Source: Nelumbo lutea
Taxonomy: Eukaryota; Streptophyta; Magnoliopsida; Proteales; Nelumbonaceae
DNA: 64,000 nt
Reading direction: 5' to 3'
Assembly (NCBI GenBank): GCA_022828595.1
Contig: JAKGHH010000001.1
Location: forward strand, 208,754,348 to 208,818,347
Of this stretch, positions 11,885 through 21,563 are shown one piece after another; position 1 is the stretch's first letter; the number at the start of each line of letters is the position of its first letter. Under the pieces are notes generated by a model. That model made no database searches, was not told the DNA's origin, and was given only the letters and a program-made list of their open reading frames with translations. The position numbers were made by a program, and so were the translations under genes.

Positions 11885-13001
11885 GGAGGGAACCCTAGGT
11901 CCAATGGGTTATGGAAGCCAGTAGTGGAGAGGTTCTCTAGGAAGTTAGCCCTTTGGAAATGGAACTACATCTTTCTAGGGGGAAGAATTACTTTGATTAG
12001 AGCAACACTGGCAAATCTTCCCATTTATTTCCTCTCCACTTTTTGCATAGTAGGCAGGATAGCAAGACAACTCGAGAACCATGAGGGATTTTCTTTGGGA
12101 ACCAGGAGAAGATAAGAAGCATCACTTGGTTAAATGGGAATAGGTTAGCAAATCTAAGGAAAAAAGGAGATATAGGGTTAGGAAACATTGCCTGTAGAAA
12201 CATGGTTTGCTAGGCAAATGGTTAGGAAGGTTCACTTTTGAGAATGAAAGGCTGTGGCACAATGTAATAGTAAGCATTCATGGGATGGAAGGGTAGTGGC
12301 TGGGATGATAAAGTTGCCCCACTCAAAAACTATTTTTTGATCTCTTTGCTATCTCCCTATTTAAGGGTGAGACTGTTTCCAGAATGGGAACACACCTCCA
12401 ATTGGTTTAAATTGGAACTTGTTCTTTAGAAGAGGGTTAAATTCATAAACCGCATTTTAAACTGAAGTTGACCAAAAATTTAAGAAAACCGACCAACTCG
12501 GATTGAGTTAGGTCGGATTGGTCGGTTTGGCCCAATTCATGAACAGCCCTAGTAATCAGAAACTCTGAGAGGAGGATCTTGGCTATGTTTTCAGGACCAA
12601 TTGGGGAAACTCTTTGAAGGCTGAAGTATTGGCTCTCCTGCAAGGTCTCCATTTAGCAAAACCAGCTGGGTCTTGGAATTGTTGAAGAGGAAGGGGATTC
12701 AAAAGTAGTCATATTGGCAAAGTGTTATAGGTGGATTCCTTGGACTCCTAAAAAGATGATAAGGGAAGTGGAAAATATTGCAAAGGACATAGAGGCTGAA
12801 TTTAAGTGGGTTAGAAGGAGTGCAAATGGGTTAGCTGATTCACTTGCTAAACAAGGGGTCTCAAGGCAACAATTATTCTGGGCTGCTATGTAATTTGGAT
12901 TTAAAAATAGGATTGACATTTCTGTCATCATGTTATACTGACCACTTTTAATTAAATTCAATAAAATGAAATATATTTTCTGCCGATAAAAAAAAAAAAA
13001 A
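11885..13001 (+). mobile_element. LINE-2 body (L1-like ORF2 relic, 3' part)
   Basis: It continues the stub at 6518-6541. Readable pieces are NPRSNGLWKPVVERFSRKL, LGGRITLIRATLANLPIYFLST (11966-12030), GLLGKWLGRF (near 12207-12235), KAEVLALLQGLHLAKPAG (12617 on) and the terminal RNase H block RSANGLADSLAKQGV (near 12813-12860). Many frameshifts and stops are present. The GGTCGG-rich segment at about 12450-12550 does not belong to LINE coding sequence and looks like a later small insertion. The 3' end is AATTCAATAAAATG followed by a 13-A tail at 12989-13001. Confidence 0.88.
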
Positions 13002-14571
13002 CAGAACAACATCAAGAAAATACAACTGTGGCATAGTTCTCAAGGTGATGCCTAAATGACAAGATGCTTATGGAAGGTCACCTTATCCAAGCACCTGTTG
13101 GGATTCACATGTGAGTAGAGTATGAAGAGAATCCCACATTGGAAAGGAATGAGAGCTGCAAGGGACTTGTATACTAGAATGGCCTATAACCCAACAGCTT
13201 AGGTAAGTCCTACATGCATATACGTGTACGAGCCCCCCGGTTTTGGTGAATCCCTTCAATGTACAACAGAACCTAATTATTTTTGGGCAAGGTGTCATAT
13301 AAAAGTTAAATTTTTATTTTGTAAGATTAAATATTACAAGACATTGTCAATGTTTCGAAAATCACAATCATATCATAAATCAGAAAGTTCAATAGAATTG
13401 AATCGTGAATTCTAAGATTATTTCGATGTTTTACAAACTTATCAAAATATTAAAAATAGATATTCTAAAAATCTAATTATATATAGAAAAGTGATTTTAC
13501 TCTATATTTAGCCCATATCTACCATATATTACAAAAGCAATAGAACTCACTTGCTCACTAGAAACCTAAGATGATACAATCAAGTTTGACTTGAAGGATA
13601 AATAATTCACATAATGGCCATTTAACCTTTAAATGATGGAAAATAAATTCAATACTGATTCTAAAATGTCTTACTTAACATAAATAAATCACTTTCTAGT
13701 AAATAGTAAAGGCTTCAAAACAAATCTTCCTTAACAAAACTAAGTAGAAATAAATAAATGACAAGGTCAAGAAATAATTGTTAATTGAATTGATTTGAAT
13801 TACTTGAATAGTATAAATTGTAAGATTCATGAATCAAATCGCAACATTCAAATAAAAATCATAAGATTTTTTGCAAAAGAAAGTTCATATATAAGATTCA
13901 AAAGAGTCAAATTGTGAATCATGAGACTAATAATATTGATTATTACACTAAATATTCATTTTGTTGGCTTATAATATTTTCAAAATTCATGTACTAGTTT
14001 CTTTTTATTATTTTCTTATTTGTTGGGATTCAATCAACACACCTCAGTGGACACTGTGTTGAACCCTTGAAGAAAATTATTATTTTCTTTTTTTTTATTT
14101 TTGTATTTCCTTTTTCATTTTCAAGGAATAAAAGCAAGGGCTCAGCCTCTTTATTTTCAGCCTCAATTAGAAGTTCCTGACATTCTTGCACTGTAACCTC
14201 CCTATAAACATTGTACGAAGCTGGAACATTGAGAAGTAACATATATGCCTGTGTTTATCTGATTTCGTTTCTATTAGAAAAAGAAAATAAAATTATGGAA
14301 TTTGCTATCAATAAAAAACTCTCGGTAGTGGACAATACTTGTTAATTATTTTTAAAAGAGAGAAACATAAGGTTAAGACTTTACCAACTTGTTCTGTTGG
14401 TCCATGGTCCTTGCATCATCACATAATAGAAGCTTTGTAATTGTCCTCCAGTGTGAACAGCTTATTCAAATGGATCTCAAGGCTTCTAATTAAAATAAAT
14501 TGATAGTCACTGAAAAAAAAAACGAAAAATGTGAAGACTGTGCTAAACAAAGAATTTGAATGGTGAAACAG
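13002..14571 (+). other. AT-rich intron sequence upstream of the GDI exons
   Basis: No coding sequence is seen. A 99-bp piece at 13097-13195 begins TGTTGGG, ends CCCAACA and contains CCCACATTGGAAAGG, a phrase common in plant LTR remnants; it has no clear target duplication. The rest is AT-rich and featureless. I looked here for the GDI exon that should precede 14572 and did not find it. Confidence 0.6.
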
Positions 14572-17500
14572 GTTAGGAAAGTTGGGAAGGTTGCAAGAGC
14601 AATCTGTATTATGAGCCATCCCATCCCAAATACCAGTGATTCTCACTCAGTGCAGGTCATCCTGCCACAGAAGCAACTGGGTCGCAGATCTGACATGTGA
14701 TCTCTCTCTCTCTCTCTCTCATGCTTGCTTACTGTTGATTCTTAATCGAACTTCCTTTGAGTGATTGAATATACATATGCCTTTTTCTCCTGTAACTTGT
14801 GTTTCAGATATGCATGCTAGTCTTGCTTTGAAGTACCACTAATGAAAAACAGCCATCTGAAATGTGCTTGACTGTTTTTTTTCTTGATGGTAAGGTGGAA
14901 AGAAATTTATTTTAATGAAAAAGAACATTAATGGCAAAATGGTGCTGAGGATCCATGTTCCTAGTGAACAATTAATTTCTACAAAAAGAACAGAAAAGAG
15001 GAACCTTATACATCATCTACAAGAATATCGTGTAAAGAGCAAAAATCTGAACCAAATAGTGACTGATTTACATCTTTGAACTCTGGGTGCACCACCAACC
15101 AATCCAAGATGACTAAACTGATATTAGCAACCGATTTACTTGACTGATTTGGATAAGATAGAGGTACTGGAACTGATATCGAATCGGTTCTAATAGAATA
15201 CAACTTTCTTCACGTTATACCGTTGTGAACCTCTAGAGGACTTTGCCTGTACCTGCAAGGATTTTTTTTCTTGGGATTCTTATTTGTTTCACAATGAAAC
15301 TACATGGATAACTTATTATCATTGATTCTGTTGTAAACCTCTAGAGGACTTTGTCTGTACCTGCAAGGATTTTTTTTCTTTTGCTATATAAATTGTTAAC
15401 TATAATCTTCATTAGTTGTGAAGAAATAATGGATGTTATGTAAAACAGTTATGTTTGTTAGGCTGGCATTTCACTAGGGGTGATCATTCTTGGACTGGCA
15501 AAGCCCAGCTCATAAATTTCCGGGCCCAGGCCCAAGGTTTTGTGTGCAGGCCCAGCCCTGGCCTGGCTCGGCCTGCAATATAATATAATGTAAATATAAT
15601 TTTGTTTTACATTAAATTTTATTATTGTATATAAAATATATATGTTTTTTAGTTTTAACAGATAAATAAATATTCATGAGTTGACATGTATATCAACCAG
15701 TCAACATGTGCCAACACTTGAGTCAACTCAAGTATGGCAATTTCCCTCCTCAGCAAGGCCTTCATTCCCATTCCCTGAGCAATGTGGGACTTGGGATAAC
15801 ACTCAACGAACACTCACTATTGAGTGTTGTTGCAGGTCCCGCATTGCTCAAGGATGGGAATGAAGGCTTTGTCTTCATCTATAAAAGGAAAGGTAGGCCA
15901 GGCCAAACCAAGCCAAGATTTAAATGAGGCCCATGCCATATTTTTTTGTGCCATAGGTCCAAATCCTAGTCAAGCCCAGTCTTGTTTGGGCTTGTGTAAT
16001 GTTTTTTTTTTTTCATGTATTACACATTTAATTTAACAAATTAAAATTTTTTTGTTAGGTGTCATGGGCCCAAAGTCATTAGGCCCGGAAAGCCTGTAAA
16101 CCTGGCCCAGTCTGTTGGACAGTGACTAAAGTTTTTATCATTGGTGCTAAACCTGACCTGGCCCATCCCATGATCGCCCCTATATTTCACTACCTAACAC
16201 CTTTACTTTGATTCTTTTAATTTTTTTCCTAGTTGCTAGACCAATTATGGAAGTGGGCTTTACTGACGCCCAGCTTTGACTTAATGCCTTAACAACTATG
16301 TGAATTCTGCAGTAAAAGAGCTCTCCCCTTCTTCTGTAAGGGCAAGGAGAAATGGCTTTACATAGAAAATGCCTTTTGGACTAACCTTTTACCACTTTCT
16401 AAATTCTGTATGCATGAATGGTGTAACCTCCATAGTCACTCCATCTCCAATTGTTTGTATCCCTTGTTAAAAAGATAGTCACGAAGTTCCATAAATTTGG
16501 TAGATATACATTCCACTCATTTATGACCTACATTGAATCACGTTTTCTTATCCCTATGTGTAACACACTTACACTTGCACTCCACATATATTGGTTCTGA
16601 TTTTTTTTTTTTTTGGTGCCACATTATGCTGTTAGGTGTCGTAATTGGCAATGTGCATCTTTAAGCTGTGATACTAACATATCTACTGGTAAAATAGATA
16701 CAAAGGTGTATCCGACACAACACTCCAAAGTTCGATCGGACAATCTCTCCTAATGAATAAATTATACTGTATAATAATTGATTCTTGTATCGTTTATTAG
16801 ACAAACCATGGCAATTTTTGTGTAAGCCCCATTTGCCTTCAGATTAGGTTGACAAAAAAAAGTTTTAAAAATCTTTTCTTAAAGTTACATTGCCATCCAT
16901 ATGAAGCAGAGGCCTCCAACTTCAGGCATGAGAAGAGCATGCCAATCATGTCAGAAGTATGCTTTGCTCAAGCCTCGGGGGCATATTGGCTATACCTTGA
17001 GACTTGCATTCCCCAATACCAAAAAAAAAAAAAAAAAAAAAAAAAGAGAGGGAGAGACATCCTAAGTGCCTCTGAAGCAGGACAGCTCACTAAATCGTGT
17101 TGGGGAATGCTAGTTTCACAAGTCTCATCTGCCACAAGCCCTCTTGACTCTACCACTAGCACCTGCAAAACATGTCACTTGGGAATCTTATGGTTATCAT
17201 GCACCATGGCATATCAGTTCATACTTATTACCATGAAACCCCTTAATTTCCCATGTATAACAATAGGGACAGAAAAATACGAGAATAGCTTTCCTCATCA
17301 TAATTAATAAGCTACATAATCCTTTCTATGAAATCAAGATTGTTGCACTCTGCACTTGAAATACCAGTTTCCATTGTGATTCCAAGATTTTAAATGCCTC
17401 AATGGTTAAACAGGTACCTTTTCTGTTCTTCTTATTCACACAATGTCGCTCCAAAGGGTAAATTCATTGCATTTGTCACAACAGAAGCAGAAACCAACCA

Positions 17501-18841
17501 GCCTGAGGTTGAACTAAAGCCAGGAATTGACCTTCTAGGACCTGTTGATGAGATCTTCTTTGATGTTTATGATAGATATGAACCTGTCAATGAACCTTCT
17601 TTGGACAATTGTTTTATATCAACTGTGAGTATCTTGCAATGTCTACCTATAAGAAAAGTGTTTTGCAATGAACCTTGATTTTACCCCCTTTGCTTTTTTT
17701 CTTCCAACAGAGTTATGATGCAACAACACATTTTGAGTCGACTGTCATGGATGTACTCAACATGTATACCATGATTACTGGGGAGGTAAGAATTTTAATG
17801 ACCAGTTTCTGTTAAAGTAATGACTCCTCTGTCTATCCATAGTAGTCTAGTTTTTCTGGAGTGACTTGATGTACAAGACCTGAAACAGAGTAGTAGCTAG
17901 TTGAGTTGACCAAACACTGAATATTCCTTGGTCCGTCCACTTTGAGTTGTTTAAAGAGGAAAAATAGATGACCTATGAGCATGGGGACCATGTCAAAGAT
18001 AAAGATCCCATAGTTGAGTTGGTCACTTGGCACATTTTGAGGAGGCACAGGTTCAAATCCACTGAACAGAAGGCTCTCTGTGTTATGCCAGTGGTCCCTG
18101 CATGCATCTAGGGGTGTCAGTTGGACTGGATTTGGTCCAATCAGATCCGCTCTAATATGATCCCATTACATATGGACCAGGTCCAATCCAATCTGATGAA
18201 TACTCTGGACAATTTTGGACCAGTCCAATTCAATGTCTGGACCATCCAATCTGTTCAAATTGGTTTTAATTTAGATTGGTTTGAACTCAAACATGGTCTA
18301 TTGACACCTGTATTCTTCTATCAATGGACCGGATATTGGTACAATTCAACCCAATCCAATATAAATCCATTATAGATGGATCAGGTCCAATCCAATCCGA
18401 TAAATACCTTGGACCATTGAGTCTGGACTGGTCCAATTTAATGTCTTATTGGTTCGTCCAATCCTTCCAATTTGATTTTGATTTGGAGAGGGTCCAATCC
18501 AAAACCGGTCCATTGACACCCTACATGCACCCTTCTATGTTTTAACCCTATCAACCCTCTAGCTGAGTTTATAGCACCCTGCTGCATTCCCAAACCAAAA
18601 GTAAATAGTATAGACTGATAGAAATTTTACACAAGGGAGCTTGTTTCTTGTTTTGTTTGTTTTGTTTTATTGTTATTTGTGTGTGAGGGGGGGTGTTCTA
18701 CTTTTAGGATAACTATGTTCATGCTTTATTAATTGAAAATAGCTTACGCAGTCTCAGTACATGCAACTAACAGGATTTGCTTGTAAACAGGTTTTGGACC
18801 TAAGTGTGGATTTAAGTTCTGCCAGTGCTGCTGAAGAATGA
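14572..18841 (+). CDS. GDI: Rab GDP-dissociation inhibitor, last four coding exons
   Basis: GDI extracts prenylated GDP-bound Rab GTPases from membranes and keeps them soluble in the cytosol for recycling in vesicle traffic. Exons: 14572-14696, 17414-17624, 17711-17785 and 18791-18841. Introns have GT donors (GTGATC, GTGAGT, GTAAGA) and CAG acceptors. Splicing is in phase, including a methionine codon split AT|G between the first two exons. The product is the C-terminal 153 residues: SHPIPN and ILPQKQLGRRSDM, then HNVAPKGKF, LLGPVDEIFFD, NEPSLDNCFIS, then SYDATTHFES, ending SSASAAEE. Plant GDIs have about 445 residues, so the first two thirds are missing here. No disruptive stop or frameshift is seen. 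I infer that earlier exons lie left of the window, though a truncated copy is possible. It converges with MLO. Confidence 0.95.
14697..15474 (+). other. GDI intron, 5' part: CT tract and a 52-bp duplication
   Basis: The donor is followed at once by a CT dinucleotide run (about 14700-14720). A segment starting GTTGTGAACCTCTAGAGGAC at 15222 recurs from 15330 (GTTGTAAACCTCTAGAGGAC) and continues into CCTGCAAGGATTTTTTTTC, giving two copies of about 52 bp spaced 108 bp apart. No coding sequence is seen. Confidence 0.6.
15475..16182. mobile_element. hAT-like non-autonomous element in a GDI intron
   Basis: The left end reads TAGGGGTGATCATTC. The right end, on the opposite strand, reads TAGGGGCGATCATGG. 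The flanks CATTTCAC (15467-15474) and TATTTCAC (16183-16190) match at seven of eight positions, the 8-bp duplication of hAT elements. The 708-bp interior is rich in GGCCCAGGCCC-type phrases and contains a separate hairpin. It has no transposase. Confidence 0.75.
15755..15870. repeat. Inverted repeat / hairpin inside the hAT-like element
   Basis: The arms 15755-15806 and 15820-15870 are reverse complements over about 52 nt, with a 13-nt loop. By eye roughly four fifths of positions pair. Shared phrases are CCTTCATTCCCAT, GAGCAATG and AACACTCAA. The size resembles a plant small-RNA precursor or a nested fold-back element. Confidence 0.7.
16183..17413 (+). other. GDI intron, 3' part
   Basis: It is noncoding up to the CAG acceptor at 17411-17413. 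It includes a poly-T (about 16602-16615) and a 23-nt A run (about 17022-17044). Sequences beside the A run are partly inverted: GAGACTTGCATTCCCCAATA at about 16999-17018 against TTGGGGAATGC and AAGTCTC at 17100-17128. This suggests a degraded fold-back element. No exon is seen. Confidence 0.55.
17990..18105 (+). mobile_element. SINE-like tRNA-derived head
   Basis: TAGTTGAGTTGGTCACTTGG (about 18012-18031) resembles a Pol III A box with the following D-arm. GGTTCAAATCC (about 18050-18060) is a good B box at normal spacing. A related head occurs at about 49215. No clear 3' tail or duplication is seen, so a decayed SINE is the inference. Confidence 0.45.
18109..18523. mobile_element. hAT-like dimeric MITE, copy A (last GDI intron)
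   Basis: The ends are TAGGGGTGTCAGTTGGAC on the left and, on the opposite strand, TAGGGTGTCAATGGACC on the right. The flanks CATGCATC (18101-18108) and CATGCACC (18524-18531) match at seven of eight positions. A terminal-like sequence recurs near the middle (TTGACACCTG ... ATCAATGGACCGG, about 18300-18335), so the element looks like two half-units joined. Length 415 bp. Compare copy B at 55690-56102. Confidence 0.75.
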
Positions 18842-19309
18842 CGAATTATATTAATCTTCGGCTCAAGTGGCAATGTTTCTAATGCGATTATTATAAAGGT
18901 CGTCTTTGTGGGGATTGTGCAGAACTGACATGGCGATTAAGTTATATTTTATGCTTTGCAATATAGATCATCGTCAAACTTGATAACATAGTATATTTCT
19001 GTGCTTACTGGCATTTGTTGGGCATGTCCCGATGCGGAAATATGGGTGTGCATTTGTTACAATTTCGTCCCATGTTCGCCTGATGCATTGGTGAAACAGC
19101 GTTGCAGAATAAGATGGCCCAAGCCAAGACTGGTTCGGTGGGGGACAATGATGGATTGATGGGGGAGTTCATTTTACTTCAGGCTGTCAACATGGAACGT
19201 AAAGGAGTTTGTTTTAGAACTCCCAGTATAAGTAATAGTCAGCCTTTGTAAGGTTGTTCTCCAAATGGCGAAGGTCCTGAAGGAAATTCCTTTTTTTAGG
19301 GTAAATTGC
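18842..19309 (+). other. GDI 3' flank, including probable 3' UTR
   Basis: This follows the GDI stop. The first 200-250 bases are unique-looking AT-rich sequence and probably 3' UTR. No convincing polyadenylation signal can be fixed. Nothing else is recognisable. Confidence 0.5.
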
Positions 19310-19512
19310 AGATGGGTAACCTGTACTTTGGGAGTTGACATCTGCCCCCCACAGAACGTTCCCCAAAAACGCCCCACATGCACATCTCAGCGTGCATTGA
19401 GAACATCTCCTGTATTTGTCATTAGGAGATGTTCCTAATAGGGTGTGCTGTGGGACGTTTTTAGGGCGCTTTCTGTGGGGGTAGATGTGAATTGGTACTT
19501 TGGAGGTATTCT
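19310..19512. mobile_element. Fold-back element 1 between GDI and MLO
   Basis: The two halves (about 19310-19408 and 19418-19512) are imperfect inverted copies. GACATCTGCCCCCCACAGAA pairs with TTCTGTGGGGGTAGATGTG, and GAACATCTCCTG pairs with TAGGAGATGTTCC around a short loop. The core resembles fold-back element 2 at 21115. Confidence 0.7.
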
Positions 19513-19513
19513 C

Positions 19514-19551
<38 letters not shown>

Positions 19552-21114
19552 TAACACTACTTGAGGTAAAATTATGAAGATGTCCTTATTCTGATTCTCA
19601 TTTCTATCTATTCATCTCCTACCTTTAGACTTAAGACGCAAACCAGGGGATAAAGTTCACCCTGGTTTATTCATTGGGGGTAGTTTCACTTTTGGACACT
19701 TCGCTACCACTGGTCTGGTTTGCATCCAGTGGAGATGAATAGAGAAAAAAAAGAGAGAACATGGGTATTTTAATAATTATACACCTTGTCATAATGTTGG
19801 TTTAATGGAGTTGGAGTGAAATGAATACGAGGAACTAAAGGAGGGGATTTGAATTCTTACTGCACTTGCACTGACTCGTGAAAAATCAAAACTCAACTCC
19901 CATTACTTTTGAGTTTGGGGACAGCGCATGCAGAAGGGTTTGAGTCTGGAGCCAAGTCCAATGTCCAAGCCAGTGGGCGGGTCCCACCTAGAAAATTAAG
20001 TGGGCCAAGATCGTGTGTGGTCTGATGATTGCAACCTTGGGATTCTATTGGAATTATCTGGACGTGGAAAAGATTTTACTATAAATTCCAAAGTGAATGC
20101 ACATAAGTAACGAAGGTAACAAATCATCTGACTAGTCTCCCTATTTATCTAAGCTAATATCTTTCTTATTGGGGGCCTTGTCAATTTGTTGGGTTTTGAT
20201 ACTTGGAATACCAGACGCGAGTATACTTTTTAGGTGTCCAGAGTCCAGACCCAGCAATCTACGTGAGAGAAGGGTGGGTCCATACTTTGATCTGATTACA
20301 AGGGGCCCAATTTGGATCTAATCAGATTGAATTTGAAGTTGGATAAATCCCTCATAAAATAGTATATACATCTCACTACATTCTTGATGAGGGTGAAAAT
20401 CGGGCCCAGGTTTCCCGGCACGTGGATCAATGAGAAGAATGCACAGAGCCGACACATGTCCCCAATTTGGACCAGCAAAACCATGCTGATGTGGTGCACT
20501 CCCATTGGCCCTAGAGGCTAATGTTGATGAACACTGCCCCCCGAATTCCTCGTCCCATGGCATCTGCTGGCTCACATCCCTAATAACTCGACCAGTGGCC
20601 GCCTCAAAGGCCAACACCTGTTGCGCTCACGACGACATTCCCCAACAAGTATTTAAGAGCACACCACCCAAGGTATAATCCCCAACACTCTTGCATTCTA
20701 ACTGTCTTGTTTTCTAAACTCACTTGTTCGGTTGGGACCAGCTCGTCTTAATTAGTTAGGCTTAGCTGACCAACTCATTACTCATCTGCTTACTGACTGG
20801 ACTGTTGGAGTGCTCTACCTCAGAAGTCAACCACATCAGGGCTTCTGATCTTCTATCAAGTAATCGCACCCAGCTCAGCCCACACAAATTCATCTGCTGC
20901 TCTTCTACCTCAGCACAGACAGCATCAATATCATATTTCAATTTGTGGATTTTTTATCGACTGCCTGGGTACACATCTCCTTTGGTTTTGAAAATTGAAT
21001 CCATATTCGCTTATATAGCAAGGACCAACATTGAGTTTTGAAATTGCATGATTTCTGTTTCCTGATGAATTTGAATGATAACCAGTTGATTGGTTATCAA
21101 TTATCAGTTTTATA
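19513..21114. other. Convergent intergenic spacer
   Basis: No gene is seen. A TA dinucleotide run lies at about 19518-19548. The segment about 20290-20940 is less AT-rich. It has a TATA-like GTATTTAAGAG near 20647 followed by a stretch (CTCTTGCATTCTAAC near 20689-20703) reminiscent of the R region of plant LTRs. It may be an LTR relic, but I cannot place its ends. Confidence 0.45.
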
Positions 21115-21249
21115 GGAATCCGGATCTGCTCCTCACAGCCTGTCCTGGCCCCACATCGGGAACATCTCTCCCACTTATATTTCATGAGATGTTGCCAATA
21201 CACAGTGGGATGTGGCTGTGAGGTCGGTGTGAGGAGCAGATCCCGATTC
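21115..21249. mobile_element. Fold-back element 2 between GDI and MLO
   Basis: The left arm GGAATCCGGATCTGCTCCTC is the inverse of the right arm GAGGAGCAGATCCCGATTC. The arms meet around GGGAACATCTCTC and GAGATGTTGCC. The 135-bp unit shares its central AACATCTC / GAGATGTT core with fold-back element 1, so both probably belong to one family. Confidence 0.7.
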
Positions 21250-21563
21250 GTTTTCCAGATGCCATAGTCGGGCCCAGCATGCATATTGTGCATCGTGATA
21301 ATGAAAATTTATTCAAATCACGATACTGAACTAGATAACACTACTGCAATCAGATATTTGCTTTCAATAGCTTAGATGTTCAAAATATGTTACATAAATC
21401 ATTTGTGTTTATGGAAGAAAATATATTATATAGAGAGAAGCTACAAGCTATGAGGCTTGTCTGAACTAAAGAACCCTCTATTTGACCTGAAAAACTACAG
21501 TAGATTGAGATTAGGGAACCAACTCTTGTGACATGTTCTGTGTCTGCTGCTGATGGGGCTGTT

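Noticed and set aside
13097..13195. 99-bp TGTTGGG...CCCAACA block as a solo LTR
   Set aside because: Five-base flanks (GCACC / GCTTA) do not match and the length is too short for a confident LTR call.
14030..14646. Minus-strand open frames of about 70 residues near the first GDI exon
   Set aside because: They lie opposite or beside the GDI exon and show no protein family.
20290..20940. GC-richer stretch with TATA-like motif as a gene promoter
   Set aside because: No coding exon follows it on either strand; an LTR relic is the better guess but its ends are not visible.
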